Origin: Nocardia terrae
Lineage (GTDB): Bacteria; Actinomycetota; Actinomycetes; Mycobacteriales; Mycobacteriaceae
Assembly: GCF_009760405.1 (NCBI RefSeq)
Contig: NZ_WRPP01000003.1
Location: 868,001 to 932,000 of the forward strand
Direction of reading: 5' to 3'
DNA: 64,000 nt
Each line of letters begins with the position of its first letter. The first letter of the stretch is position 1. Made by a program: the position numbers and the translations under genes. Positions 32,408 to 42,607 of this stretch are shown here, piece after piece. Below the pieces are notes generated by a model. That model had not been told where the DNA came from. It saw only the letters and a program-made list of their open reading frames with translations, and made no database searches.

Positions 32408-32889
32408 TCGATCCCAGGGCGCTGCGCACCGGAATCGGCAGCGATGTGCACCCCATCGAACCCGGCCGGCCCTGCTGGATGGCGGGCCTGCTCTTCGAGG
32501 GCGACAGCGGCTGCGAGGGCCACTCCGACGGCGATGTCGCGGCCCACGCGCTGTGCGACGCGCTGCTGTCCGCGGCCGGATTGGGCGATGTGGGCGCGGT
32601 GTTCGGCACCGGCCGTCCCGAATGGCAGGGCGTGTCCGGCGCGGCCATGTTGAAGGAAGTCCGGCGGCTTCTGGACGAGGCCGGATTCGACATTGTCAAT
32701 GCGGCTGTACAAGTAATCGGAAACCGCCCGAAAATCGGTCCGCGGCGGGCCGAGGCGCAACAGGTGCTGGGCGAGATTCTGGGTGCGCCGGTGTCGGTGT
32801 CCGGCACGACCACCGACGGTTTGGGCCTCACGGGCCGCGGCGAAGGTATTGCGGCGGTCGCCACGGCCCTGCTGTGTTGTCGGGCTTGA
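32404..32889 (+). CDS. ispF: 2-C-methyl-D-erythritol 2,4-cyclodiphosphate synthase
   Basis: The 161-residue trimeric MEP-pathway enzyme forms the cyclic diphosphate with CMP release. Zinc ligands are D14 and H16 (GSDVHPI) and H47 in HSDGDVAAHALCDALL. IGNRPKIGPRR and TTDGLGLTGRGEGIA complete the substrate pocket. GTG start overlapping the ispD stop. Confidence 0.96.
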   Translation: MIDPRALRTGIGSDVHPIEPGRPCWMAGLLFEGDSGCEGHSDGDVAAHALCDALLSAAGLGDVGAVFGTGRPEWQGVSGAAMLKEVRRLLDEAGFDIVNAAVQVIGNRPKIGPRRAEAQQVLGEILGAPVSVSGTTTDGLGLTGRGEGIAAVATALLCCRA

Positions 32890-32956
32890 GCGCTGCTGCC
32901 TTGCCGCGCCTGACGCGCCCGTAAACCGCCAATTCCCAACAGCTAGGATCCCCGTC

Positions 32957-34357
<1,401 letters not shown>

Positions 34358-34497
34358 CGGTTCCGCGTGTGGCGGAGCGCACCGAATTCGGGGTCGCGGC
34401 CCAGCGTGAGGCACAATTCTTAGCGTCCCTCCGGCAATGCCGCATGTCCGCGGCCGTCCGGGGGCGCTGCTCACGCGCAGCGCGAAGTTTTGACATG

Positions 34498-34518
34498 GGC
34501 GCAGCCCCTTGCTGCGCC
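34498..34518. repeat. Small perfect hairpin between cysS and rlmB
   Basis: GGCGCAGC (34498-34505) and GCTGCGCC (34511-34518) enclose a 5-nt loop in the 256-bp gap after cysS. It could be a cysS terminator or part of the rlmB leader. The rest of the gap shows no gene. Confidence 0.5.
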
Positions 34519-34613
34519 GACCGGAGGCAGGTTTCCCGCATGATCGACCGTGAGCGGGTTCGTCCCGCGGCCGGCTCGATGCGGGTTACCCGCGAGATAC
34601 GGAAGGCGAAGTA

Positions 34614-35597
34614 ATGGCAGGCAATTCCCAGCGACGCGGGGCGACACGCAAGAGCGGCAGCAAGAAGGGTCAGGTCGTCGGCTCCGGCGGGCAGCGCCGG
34701 CGCGGGCTCGAGGGCAAGGGCGCGACGCCCAAGGCCGAGGACCGGGTCTATCACGTCGCCGCCAAGCGCGCGAAGGCCAAGGCCAAGGCCGAGGCGACCG
34801 CGGCCACCACCCGCTCGCGCAATGCCTCGCGTCCCATCGCGGGCCGCAAGGACAACGAGGGCCCGGAGCTGGTGCTCGGCCGCAACCCGGTGGTGGAGTG
34901 CCTGCGGGCGGGCGTGCCCGCCACCGCGCTGTACGTCGCCAACGGCACCGAGAACGACGACCGGCTCTCCGAGGCGGTGAAGACGGCCGCCGAGATCGGG
35001 ATCTCGATCCTGGAGGTGCCGCGCACCGATCTGGACAAGATGAGCCACAACGCCATGCATCAGGGCATGGCGCTGCAGGTGCCGCCGTACAAGTACGCGC
35101 ACCCCGACGACCTGGTCGACCGGGTGCACAACTCGGGCGAGCCGGCGCTGATCGTGGCGCTGGACAACATCACCGACCCCCGCAATCTGGGCGCGGTCAT
35201 CCGTTCGGTGGCGGCCTTCGGCGGGCAGGGCGTGGTCATCCCGCAGCGTCGCAGCGCCAGCGTCACCGCGGTGGCGTGGCGTACGAGTGCCGGTGCGGCG
35301 GCGCGGCTTCCGGTCGCGCGCGCCACGAATCTGACTCGCACGCTGAAGGATTGGGCCAACAAGGGCTATCAGATCGTCGGCCTCGACGCGGGCGGCAACA
35401 CCACTCTGGACGAATTCGACGGCAGCGCACCGACGGTCATCGTGGTGGGTTCCGAGGGCAAGGGCCTGTCGCGGCTGGTGCGCGAGACCTGCGACTCGAT
35501 CCTCAGCATTCCGATGGCGGGACCGGTCGAGTCGCTGAACGCGTCGGTGGCGGCGGGCGTGGTGCTGGCCGAGGTGGCGCGGCAGCGCCGGATCTGA
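34614..35597 (+). CDS. rlmB: 23S rRNA (guanosine-2'-O)-methyltransferase RlmB-like (SpoU family)
   Basis: The 327-residue protein has a very basic N-terminal extension of about 80 residues (KAKAKAKAEA-type), a substrate-binding domain (LVLGRNPVVECLRAGVPATAL), and a SPOUT domain with motif 1 DNITDPRNLGAVIRSVAAFG, motif 2 VVGSEGKGLSRL and motif 3 PMAGPVESLNASVA. It 2'-O-methylates a guanosine in 23S rRNA by homology to RlmB. A tandem repeat begins at its 3' end. Confidence 0.93.
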   Translation: MAGNSQRRGATRKSGSKKGQVVGSGGQRRRGLEGKGATPKAEDRVYHVAAKRAKAKAKAEATAATTRSRNASRPIAGRKDNEGPELVLGRNPVVECLRAGVPATALYVANGTENDDRLSEAVKTAAEIGISILEVPRTDLDKMSHNAMHQGMALQVPPYKYAHPDDLVDRVHNSGEPALIVALDNITDPRNLGAVIRSVAAFGGQGVVIPQRRSASVTAVAWRTSAGAAARLPVARATNLTRTLKDWANKGYQIVGLDAGGNTTLDEFDGSAPTVIVVGSEGKGLSRLVRETCDSILSIPMAGPVESLNASVAAGVVLAEVARQRRI

Positions 35598-35643
35598 AAC
35601 GACCCCGCCGGATCTGAACGACACCGCCGGATCCGAATCGGAC
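35587..35643. repeat. Three tandem copies of a 19-20-bp unit at the rlmB 3' end
   Basis: GCCGGATCTGAA(A)CGACNCC begins at 35587, 35607 and 35626 (the third copy diverges after GCCGGAT). The first copy contains the rlmB stop codon, so duplication occurred next to it; copies repeat the RI-stop coding end. Confidence 0.6.
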
Positions 35644-35649
35644 GGTCGC

Positions 35650-35691
35650 CCACTTGGTCGCTTGCACAGCTCGGTCTCGATGACCAAGTGG
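35650..35691 (+). terminator. Hairpin terminator after rlmB
   Basis: CCACTTGGTC (35650-35659) pairs with GACCAAGTGG (35682-35691), 52 bp after the stop. Nested CGCTTGC/GCAAGCG partners allow an alternative fold. It ends the carD-rlmB unit. Confidence 0.65.
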
Positions 35692-35751
35692 CGCAAGCGA
35701 AGACCGCGCGTCAGCCTGCCGACAAGGCGCTCACGCCCGTAAACTCGGGCA

Positions 35752-36036
35752 GTGGTCTTCGATCAGCCGCCCCTCGGGTCCCCCGTCGAGCACGAGCACG
35801 CGACAGCCGTCCTATTGCTGGGCGCGCTCAGCCTGTTCTGCTGTGGCGCGCTGGGACCCATCGCCTGGGCCATGGGGCGACGCGCGCTCAATGACATCGA
35901 GGCGGGCGAGGGCCGATTCGGCGGCCGCGTCCAGGTGGTCGTCGGCTACGTCCTCGGGATCATCGGCACCTGCCTGATGGTCGTGTTCGGCATCCTGTTC
36001 CTGCTGATCGCGATCAGCGGTCACGGACACTCCTGA
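35752..36036 (+). CDS. DUF4190-type small membrane protein
   Basis: The 94-residue protein has two membrane helices (about 20-40 and 62-88) joined by a short GRRALNDIEAGEGRFGGR loop, the DUF4190 pattern (cG...i.W.mG.rAl.di). GTG start. Function unknown. It ends 4 bp from the convergent enoyl-CoA hydratase gene. Confidence 0.82.
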   Translation: MVFDQPPLGSPVEHEHATAVLLLGALSLFCCGALGPIAWAMGRRALNDIEAGEGRFGGRVQVVVGYVLGIIGTCLMVVFGILFLLIAISGHGHS

Positions 36037-36040
36037 ACGG

Positions 36041-36853
36041 TCAGTCCAGGCCGGGCCGTTGCTCGCCGCCGTTCACGGCGTCCCAGGCGGGCCATTCGTC
36101 GCTGACGCTGCCGCTCCACTTGGGTGGGCGGCGATCCTTGAGGGCGGCCACGCCCTCGCCGCCGTCGGCGCTCTTGGCCACGTAGTCGTTGAGCTCGGTC
36201 TCCAAGCGGCCCACCGTTTCCGGGGTCATGGTGGGGGCTTCCCAGAGCAGGCGCTTGGACAGGGCGACGGGCAGCGGGGCCGAGCCGTGGGCGATGTCGT
36301 GGGCCACCTCGAGGGCGGTGGGGAGGACCTCGGCGGCGTGCAGGCAGGCATTGGCCAAGCCGAGCGAGCGGGCCTCGTCGCCGTCGAAGGTGCGACCGGT
36401 GAGCAGCAGGTCGGCGGCGCGGGCGCTGCCGATCAGGCGCGGCAGGGTCCAGTGCGCGTAGCCGTCGGCGAGCGCGCCGCGGCGGACCTGGTTGAGGGCG
36501 TAGACCGCGTCGCGGGCGACATAGCGCAGATCGCACTGCAGCGCGATCTCCAGGCCGATGCCCACCGCGTGCCCGTTCACCGCGGCGATGACCGGTTTTC
36601 GGATCCGGAACGGGGGCGGGTCGATGAGGCCGTTGACCTCGCCGACCTTCAGCGACAGGTCCGCGCCCGCGCAGAAGGCGGGCGGAGTGCCGGTGATGAC
36701 GACCGCCCCGATGGCGTCATCGTTGTCGCAGCGGCGCAGTGACGCACCGAGTTCCGACGCCATGGCCGGAGTCAGTGCGTTCTGCTGTGCGGGCCGATTG
36801 AGCGTGAGCACCGCGACGCCACCGGAGACGTCCACGTGCAGTTCCGAACTCAT
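36041..36853 (-). CDS. Enoyl-CoA hydratase/isomerase family protein
   Basis: The 270-residue crotonase-fold protein has the oxyanion-hole segments AFCAGADLSL and NGHAVGIGLEIALQCDLRY. At the usual first catalytic Glu the sequence reads ALNQVRRGALAD, with Gln in that place, so a plain syn-hydratase is unlikely. The downstream Asp may serve another reaction such as isomerisation or hydrolysis. It lies 56 bp downstream of an acyl-CoA dehydrogenase gene, so probably part of the same CoA-ester pathway. Confidence 0.87.
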   Translation of the reverse strand: MSSELHVDVSGGVAVLTLNRPAQQNALTPAMASELGASLRRCDNDDAIGAVVITGTPPAFCAGADLSLKVGEVNGLIDPPPFRIRKPVIAAVNGHAVGIGLEIALQCDLRYVARDAVYALNQVRRGALADGYAHWTLPRLIGSARAADLLLTGRTFDGDEARSLGLANACLHAAEVLPTALEVAHDIAHGSAPLPVALSKRLLWEAPTMTPETVGRLETELNDYVAKSADGGEGVAALKDRRPPKWSGSVSDEWPAWDAVNGGEQRPGLD

Positions 36854-36909
36854 GGATCGGAATCCTAGTCAAGACGGCGGCGGCACGCCCGGGAGCTCGG
36901 GTTATCGGC

Positions 36910-38094
36910 TCAGCCCCGCAGGATCTGCCGGCCGATGGCGTACTTGTGGACCTCGGTGGGTCCGTCGTAGAGGCGGAAGGCGCGCATGTCGCGGAAGATC
37001 ATCTCCACTACCGTCTCGTCGCTGATGCCGATCCCGCCGAGCACCTGCACGCAGCGGTCGGTGACCTTGAACAGCTCCTCGGAGACGTACGACTTGGCGA
37101 TGGAGGATTCGTGGCGCGCCTTGTGGCCCTGATCCATCAGCCAGCAGGCGTGCCAGATGGTCAGCCGGCACTGGTGCAGCGCGATCTCGTTGTCCGCCAA
37201 CATGAACGACACGCCCTGGTGCTCGCCGATGGGCTTGCCGAAGGCGGTGCGGGTCTTGGCGTAGTCGACGGCGATGGACTGGGCCCGCTCGGCCGCGCCC
37301 AGCCAGCGCATGCAGTGGGTGAGGCGGGCGGGGGCCAGCCGCAGCTGGGCGTAGCGCAGCGCCTGGCCGGTCTCGCCGAGCACGGAATCCTTGGGCAGCA
37401 CCAGGTTTTCGAAGTTCACCACCGCGTGGCCGCCGACATAGTTGCGGTCCATGGTGTTCATGATCCGGTCGATGACGATGCCCTCGGTGTCGCCCTCGCA
37501 GAGGAACAGGGTCGGGCCCTCGGGCAGGTGGGGGTTGGCGGCCAGGCGCGCCATGATGATCCAGGTCTTGGCCCCGTCGGCGCCGGTGATCAGCCATTTG
37601 CGGCCGTTGATGGTGAAGTTCTCGCCGTCGAAGACGGCCTCGGTGGACAGCTGGTTGGGGTCGGAGCCCGCGCCGCCCGGCTCGGTCATGGCGAAGACGC
37701 TGCGCTGGTGGCCGTCGATGACGGGCTGCAGGAAGCGTTGCGTCTGTTCCGGATTGGCGATCTTGGAGAGCAGGAACATATTGCCCTCGTCGGGGGCCGC
37801 GCAGTTCATGGCGACCGGGCCGAGGGTGGACCAGCCCGACGCCTCGTAGAGCACGGCCTGCTCGACATGGGTCAGGCCGCGCCCGCCCAGTTCCACGGGC
37901 GCCTGGATGGTGAGCAGCTTCTCGGCGCGGGCCAGCTCGACCATTTCCTGGCGCAGCTCGTCATTGGGGCCGTGCGCGGTCAGGCGGGGATCCCGCTCGA
38001 ACGGCACGATCTTGTCGATGACGAACCGGCGAACCCGATCGCGTTCGGCAGCAAGGTCGGCGGGAATCGAGAAGTCGATCATCTGGGTCACCAT
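36910..38094 (-). CDS. Acyl-CoA dehydrogenase
   Basis: The 394-residue FAD enzyme has FAMTEPGGAGSDPNQLST, NGRKWLITGADGAKTWII, KTRTAFGKPIGEHQGV, VQVLGGIGISDETVV and the C-terminal YDGPTEVHKYAIGRQIL with the flavin-binding Glu/Thr. It resembles the long-chain or branched-substrate group in mycobacteria. Specificity unknown. It starts at 38094 and precedes the hydratase on the same strand. Confidence 0.92.
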   Translation of the reverse strand: MVTQMIDFSIPADLAAERDRVRRFVIDKIVPFERDPRLTAHGPNDELRQEMVELARAEKLLTIQAPVELGGRGLTHVEQAVLYEASGWSTLGPVAMNCAAPDEGNMFLLSKIANPEQTQRFLQPVIDGHQRSVFAMTEPGGAGSDPNQLSTEAVFDGENFTINGRKWLITGADGAKTWIIMARLAANPHLPEGPTLFLCEGDTEGIVIDRIMNTMDRNYVGGHAVVNFENLVLPKDSVLGETGQALRYAQLRLAPARLTHCMRWLGAAERAQSIAVDYAKTRTAFGKPIGEHQGVSFMLADNEIALHQCRLTIWHACWLMDQGHKARHESSIAKSYVSEELFKVTDRCVQVLGGIGISDETVVEMIFRDMRAFRLYDGPTEVHKYAIGRQILRG

Positions 38095-38159
38095 CCGTCA
38101 GGAGTCTGGGTCGAGCCGAGCATACGACGGTTGCCCCGGCCGACTGAAGGCACCCGCCC

Positions 38160-38903
38160 TCAAACGATGACGCGGCGCAGGAAATCCTCGACTTCGGCCC
38201 GGTAGGCGGCCGGTTGATCGTCGTGGACCAGGTGGCCCGCATCGGCGATGACGACGTGCCCGGCGTCCGGATGGACCTCGGCCATCTCCCGCATCTGCCC
38301 GGGCGGGGTGATGGTGTGCTCGCCCTCGATCAGCAGCGTCGGCACGGTGATGGATTTCCACTGGGCCCAGAAATCCCGGGTGCCCCACTCCTCGGAGATG
38401 TCCCGGAAGGTCGGCACCTCACCGTGCAGCCGGTAACCGTCGGGGCCGTGCAGGAACGAGTCGAGGAAGTAGCGTCCGGCGACCGGACCGAAGAATTCGA
38501 GCACCGCCGCCTCGTCCGGAAACGGCTGCGGCCACGCCGAAATCACGGCCGCCCAGTTCTCGGCGGTGCGGCCCTGGAAGTCCGGTGCCATGTCCTCGAC
38601 CACCAGTGCCCGCACTCGATCCGGATGCGCGGCGGTGAACATCCACCCGTGCAGCCCGCCCATCGAATGACCGATCACCACCATCGGTTCGGTGATACCG
38701 GCGGTCGCCGCGGCCAGATCCGCGACGAACGCCTCGGTGGTGAGGTGCTCGGGCGCGGGACGCCCGTGGCCCGCGGCGTCGAACGTGTAGAGGTGCCCGA
38801 ATTCGCGCAGCCAAGGCAATTGCGCGCGCCAGGTGCGGGCGCTGCCCATCAATCCGTGCAGCAGCAGGATCGGCACACCGGTGCCGCCCTCGTCATAAAG
38901 CAT
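38160..38903 (-). CDS. Alpha/beta hydrolase
   Basis: The 247-residue protein has LLLHGLMGSARTW (oxyanion), nucleophile Ser in GHSMGGLHG, and catalytic His in DAGHLVHDD near the end. It diverges from mhuD with 38 bp between starts, as an alpha/beta hydrolase (Rv3591c) does from mhuD in mycobacteria. Substrate unknown; no signal peptide, so cytoplasmic. Confidence 0.9.
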   Translation of the reverse strand: MLYDEGGTGVPILLLHGLMGSARTWRAQLPWLREFGHLYTFDAAGHGRPAPEHLTTEAFVADLAAATAGITEPMVVIGHSMGGLHGWMFTAAHPDRVRALVVEDMAPDFQGRTAENWAAVISAWPQPFPDEAAVLEFFGPVAGRYFLDSFLHGPDGYRLHGEVPTFRDISEEWGTRDFWAQWKSITVPTLLIEGEHTITPPGQMREMAEVHPDAGHVVIADAGHLVHDDQPAAYRAEVEDFLRRVIV

Positions 38904-38941
38904 CCACTGACCCTATGTTCAGGGGGAGTAGGGTCGCCACC

Positions 38942-39253
38942 ATGGCAGTCGTCAAGATCAACGCAATCGAGGTCCCCGAGGGCGCGGGCCCCGAATTGGA
39001 GAAGCGGTTCGCCCACCGCGCGCACGCCGTGGAGAATTCGCCCGGCTTCCTGGGCTTCCAGCTGCTGCGTCCGACCGCCGGCGAGAACCGGTACTTCGTT
39101 GTCACGCAGTGGGATTCCGAGGAGTCCTTCGCGGCTTGGCGCGACGGCCCGGCGCGCGAGGCGCACGCGGGTGAGGCCCGCAAGCCCGTCTCCACCGGCG
39201 CGTCGCTGCTGGAGTTCGAGGTCGTCATGGACGTGGCGGGCAAGAACGCCTGA
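38942..39253 (+). CDS. mhuD: Haem-degrading monooxygenase MhuD
   Basis: The 103-residue ferredoxin-fold protein aligns with Rv3592 without gaps over its core (VVKINAIEVP, FAHRAHAVENSPGFLGFQLLRP in two pieces). N7, W66 and H75 keep the same numbers as the mycobacterial enzyme, where H75 binds haem and N7 and W66 shape the ruffled haem. The family opens haem to mycobilin, releasing iron without CO. I use ATG 38942; nine upstream codons in frame are not conserved. Confidence 0.95.
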   Translation: MAVVKINAIEVPEGAGPELEKRFAHRAHAVENSPGFLGFQLLRPTAGENRYFVVTQWDSEESFAAWRDGPAREAHAGEARKPVSTGASLLEFEVVMDVAGKNA

Positions 39254-39270
39254 GCGGCGGCCAGGGGCGC

Positions 39271-40539
39271 TCACGAACCGGCGGGAGCCGCGCGCACCAG
39301 CAGGTTCGTGAGGCCGGCACCGGTCCGGTGCAGCACCCATTCGGCGGGACCGCGGCGGAATACCGCCCGCCACAGCGTGGCCGCCAGCAGTGAGCCCCCG
39401 GCCAGCAGAAGCAGTAGCGGCCAGCCCGGGCCGTGGACGCCGCCGGGCAGTTCGTGCGTGTTCCCGTCCGGGATCGGCACCAGCACGCTGACCGCGACCA
39501 CCTGCGCGATGTAGAGGCTCAGTGCGCAGGAGCCCGCGGCGATCAAGGGCCGCAACCCGATTCCGGCCCGCGGCACCAGCGCCATCAGGGCTCCGATGAC
39601 CAGGAAGGCCACGCCGGTCGCGCCGAACACCTCGAACGGGGTGCCGCTGTGCGGCGTGGCGACGGTGAGCCACCAGGGGCTGGTCGTGGCGACCGTGCCG
39701 AACCCGGTCATGTCGATGATCATGCCCGGATCGAAGTCCGTGACTCCCGCCTCGGCCATGCCCCGCGTGAGCAGGTCGACCAGCTGCTCGCGCCCGCCCA
39801 GCGGATGCTGCGCCAGCCACGAACCCCCGTAGCCGAGCAACGCCAGCAGGGCACCGACGCCGAGCACCGGCAGCGGCCGCAGGACGCGAATCCCCCAGCG
39901 GCCCAGCGCCATTCCGGCGAAGAGGAACGGCATCCAGGTGAGCGCCGGATACGCGCCGGTGAGCACCAGGATCTGGCCCGCCTGCCGCAGACCCGACCAC
40001 GACGTGAACATCTCGAAGGTGGGATTGCCGCCGAAGGTGTTCTGGTGCAGGTGAGTTCGGATCACGAACGACGCGATCGGCCCGGCCGCCGCCCACACCG
40101 CGGCGAGCACCGCCAACGCTCGGGCGCCCAGTCGCAGTGCGGGCAGGGCGAGCAGGAAGAACAGGCCGTAGTAGGTCAGGATGATCATGATTCCGATGCC
40201 GGAATGCAGTTGCGCCAGTAGCAGACCCACCAGCGCGACCAGCACGGCCCGGATCGCGATGCGAATCAGGCTGCGCCGCGCCGCGATTCCGGTGGCGGGT
40301 TGCGCACCGCCGGACATGAGCGCCAGCGAGACGCCCGCGAGCACCGCGAACAGCGCCGCCGACCGGCCCTCGAAGATCGTCAACCAGGACGCGCCCGGCA
40401 TGCCGCGCTGCGGCCCGACATGAACCGCGAACATGCCGAGCACCGCGATCCCGCGGGCCGCGTCGAGCGCGAGGACGCGCGGCAGCGAATCTGCCGCATC
40501 CATTTCCCGTGGCGCGCCAACCGATAACGATGAGCCCAT
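39271..40539 (-). CDS. DUF418/DUF1624-type polytopic membrane protein (YeiB-like)
   Basis: The 422-residue protein has about ten membrane helices and the YeiB-like start RVLALDAARGIAVLGMFAVHVGP, with ALFAVLAGVSLAL and the C-terminal APGGS region near SLYIAQ. The family is related to acyltransferase-like membrane proteins; function unknown. The start is uncertain between ATG 40539 and ATG 40503, neither with a clear ribosome site. It is followed by an osmC-type gene upstream and separated by a hairpin. Confidence 0.82.
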   Translation of the reverse strand: MGSSLSVGAPREMDAADSLPRVLALDAARGIAVLGMFAVHVGPQRGMPGASWLTIFEGRSAALFAVLAGVSLALMSGGAQPATGIAARRSLIRIAIRAVLVALVGLLLAQLHSGIGIMIILTYYGLFFLLALPALRLGARALAVLAAVWAAAGPIASFVIRTHLHQNTFGGNPTFEMFTSWSGLRQAGQILVLTGAYPALTWMPFLFAGMALGRWGIRVLRPLPVLGVGALLALLGYGGSWLAQHPLGGREQLVDLLTRGMAEAGVTDFDPGMIIDMTGFGTVATTSPWWLTVATPHSGTPFEVFGATGVAFLVIGALMALVPRAGIGLRPLIAAGSCALSLYIAQVVAVSVLVPIPDGNTHELPGGVHGPGWPLLLLLAGGSLLAATLWRAVFRRGPAEWVLHRTGAGLTNLLVRAAPAGS

Positions 40540-40619
40540 GACATGCGAGGCTAATTCGGCTCGGTTGCGAATTTCGAGCTCAATGCTCGATTCAGGCCAA
40601 GAAATAGACGAATTGGTTA

Positions 40620-40651
40620 GTTCCCGGCTAACCAAAGTGGCAGCCGGGAAC
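40620..40651 (-). terminator. Hairpin terminator after the osmC-type gene
   Basis: GTTCCCGGCT (40620-40629) and AGCCGGGAAC (40642-40651) form a perfect 10-bp stem with a 12-nt loop, 7 bp beyond the stop of the reverse-strand gene. Confidence 0.7.
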
Positions 40652-40658
40652 CGATGAG

Positions 40659-41102
40659 CTAAGCCTCGAAGGTGGCGTCCAGTTCGATGGTGTCGACGCC
40701 GCTGAGCGCCTTGGAGACCGGGCAGCCCGCCTTGGCGGCCTCGGCGGCGGCCAGGAAGCCCGCCTCGTCGATGCCCGACGCCCGGCCGATCACGGTGATC
40801 TTGATCTTGGAGATGCGGAAGCCGCCCGCCGGATCCGGGCCCAGCGTCACGTCGGCGGTGGTGTCCAGGCTCTGGACGGTGCCACCGGCATTGCCGATCT
40901 GACCCGACAGCGCCATCGAGTAGCAGGAGGAGTGCGCGGCGGCGATGAGCTCCTCCGGGCTGGTGGTGCCGTCCGCATTGTCGGCGGCGCGCTTCGGGAA
41001 GGAGACGTCGTATTTACCGACGCCGGAGCTGACCAGCTCCACCTGACCGGACCCGTCCTGCAGTCCGCCGGACCAGGCAGTGCGTGCGGTACGTGTAGGC
41101 AT
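40659..41102 (-). CDS. OsmC-family peroxiredoxin-like protein
   Basis: The 147-residue protein has the two family cysteines: C60 in AAAHSSCYSMALS and the second in AAKAGCPVSKALSGV. They reduce organic hydroperoxides in OsmC/Ohr proteins. TSPEELIAAAH before C60 is the usual OsmC pattern. It is likely an oxidative or osmotic stress gene. No obvious operon partner; the DUF418 gene is beyond a hairpin. Confidence 0.92.
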   Translation of the reverse strand: MPTRTARTAWSGGLQDGSGQVELVSSGVGKYDVSFPKRAADNADGTTSPEELIAAAHSSCYSMALSGQIGNAGGTVQSLDTTADVTLGPDPAGGFRISKIKITVIGRASGIDEAGFLAAAEAAKAGCPVSKALSGVDTIELDATFEA

Positions 41103-41148
41103 ACCAATCCTTTCGATGTCTTCCGGGGTACGGCGTCGAACCTACGCT

Positions 41149-41589
41149 TCAGACCGCCGCCGCGGTGCGCTGATCCCAGTGCTCGAGTACTCGCGGCCAA
41201 GATTTCTCGTGGCGGTCGCGAGTGGCGGCATTGGGGAACCCGGCGTGGGTGAGCAGCAGGGCGGTGCCCGCGCCGTGTGCCGAAAGCTCCAGGGTGACCA
41301 CGGTTTCCGCGCCCTCGGTGCCGCTGGTGACCCAGGTCAGTTCGACCAGCCGATCGGGTTCCAGGCGCAGGAATCTGCCGTAGTGCGGATGCCCGCCGCC
41401 CGCGGTGAAGAAGAACGGCTCGTTCACCGCGGCGCGCATGAGCACCGAGCCCGGGTCGGCGAACCAGAGTCCGAACCCGCCGGTGCACTGGTGGTAGAGC
41501 TCGGCGGGCGAGGCGGCCATGATGCGCTCGGCGACCGTGAAGAACGGTCGCGCGGCGAGGTCGGGTGGCCGGAGGGGCGCAACGTCCAT
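41149..41589 (-). CDS. SRPBCC-fold protein (AHSA1/polyketide cyclase superfamily)
   Basis: The 146-residue protein has the START/AHSA1 pattern: VAERIMAASPAELYHQCTG, then W(F)ADPGS, GRFLRLEPDRLVELTWV and LLLTHAGFPNAATRDRHEKSW near the C-terminus. These bind hydrophobic ligands; no catalytic assignment is possible. Monocistronic by position. Confidence 0.85.
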   Translation of the reverse strand: MDVAPLRPPDLAARPFFTVAERIMAASPAELYHQCTGGFGLWFADPGSVLMRAAVNEPFFFTAGGGHPHYGRFLRLEPDRLVELTWVTSGTEGAETVVTLELSAHGAGTALLLTHAGFPNAATRDRHEKSWPRVLEHWDQRTAAAV

Positions 41590-41619
41590 GGGGCGCGACG
41601 ATACCGCCCGGACCCGCGC

Positions 41620-41940
41620 TCACTCGGGATTGGTGACCCGAGCGAGCACGATGCCGCCGATGATCATGGACAGCGCCAGCAACCGGCCCGCGCTCAGCGG
41701 ATCCTTCTGAACCAGGATCCCCAGCGCGATCGCCCCCACCGCGCCGATGCCGGTGAAGACGGCGTAGGCGGTCCCGACCGGCAGCGATTGCATGGCGCAG
41801 GAGAGCAGGTAGACCGCGACCGCCGCGAGCACGAAGCAGATCAGCGTCGGCAGCGGCTTGGTGAAATTCTGTGTCGGCTTGATGGATTGCGACCACGCGA
41901 TCTCCACCACGCCGGCCGAAGCCAGGACGAGCCAGTTCAT
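41620..41940 (-). CDS. Small multidrug resistance (SMR) family transporter, SugE/Gdx-like
   Basis: The 106-residue protein has four membrane helices with the essential Glu at residue 13 (GVVEIAWS) and the family loop GTAYAVFTGIGAVG. The usual Trp in YAVW is Phe here. Relatives export guanidinium or quaternary ammonium ions. It lies 1 bp after the azoreductase gene on the same strand and shares its likely TetR control, so an inducible detoxification operon is probable. Confidence 0.9.
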   Translation of the reverse strand: MNWLVLASAGVVEIAWSQSIKPTQNFTKPLPTLICFVLAAVAVYLLSCAMQSLPVGTAYAVFTGIGAVGAIALGILVQKDPLSAGRLLALSMIIGGIVLARVTNPE

Positions 41941-41941
41941 G

Positions 41942-42589
41942 TCAGGACTCCTTGGCGAGTCTGCGGGCGGTGTCGAGGGCGGCGGCGAACGAGACGTCGT
42001 GCTTGTCGCGCAGGTGCAGCAGGGCCGGATCGTGGCGCGCATTGGCCAGTTCGGCATTGGCGAAAACCGTGTCGTCGACGGCGAAGTGGCCCGCGAAGAA
42101 GTCGCGCAGATAGCGCTCCTGATAGTCGTACATCGCCTTGGGCGCACCCGGCGAGTACGCGCCGCCACGCGCCGTCACGACCACGAACCGCCTGGGGGCC
42201 AGCGACATTCGCGGGAAGGTGATCTGATCCAGCCACGCCTTGAGCGCCGCCGGAATCGAGTAGTTGTACATCGGAGTGCCGATGAGGATGACGTCGGCGG
42301 CCAGAACCTCGGCCAGCAGCGGCTCGACGATCTCCCAGGCTCGCTGTTGCGCGGGCGAATTCACCAGTTCGGGCAGGCGGTCCAGGTTGGTGCTGCCGTG
42401 GGCGAGTACGCGATCGCACAGTTCGGTCCAGCCCTCGTCGATGAACGGGATCGGGTCGGCGGCCAGATCGCGGTGGATGTAGCGGCCTTCGGGATGCTCA
42501 GCCTTCCAGGTGTCGGCGAAGGCGATGCCGAGCAGCCGGCTGACCGAGTTGCGGCGGGCGCTGGCGTCGAGGTGCAGCAGTGCGGTCAT
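41942..42589 (-). CDS. azoR: FMN-dependent NADH:quinone/azo reductase
   Basis: The 215-residue flavodoxin-like enzyme begins MTALLHLDASARRNSVSRLLG (phosphate loop for FMN), with GTPMYNYSIPAALKAWLDQI and VVTARGGAYSPG. It reduces quinones or azo compounds with NAD(P)H. ATG 42589 has GGAGAG upstream. A longer frame through the divergent gene is spurious. It diverges from a TetR gene with two matching palindromes between them. Confidence 0.91.
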   Translation of the reverse strand: MTALLHLDASARRNSVSRLLGIAFADTWKAEHPEGRYIHRDLAADPIPFIDEGWTELCDRVLAHGSTNLDRLPELVNSPAQQRAWEIVEPLLAEVLAADVILIGTPMYNYSIPAALKAWLDQITFPRMSLAPRRFVVVTARGGAYSPGAPKAMYDYQERYLRDFFAGHFAVDDTVFANAELANARHDPALLHLRDKHDVSFAAALDTARRLAKES

Positions 42590-42607
42590 GAGTAGCTCTC
42601 CGATCAA

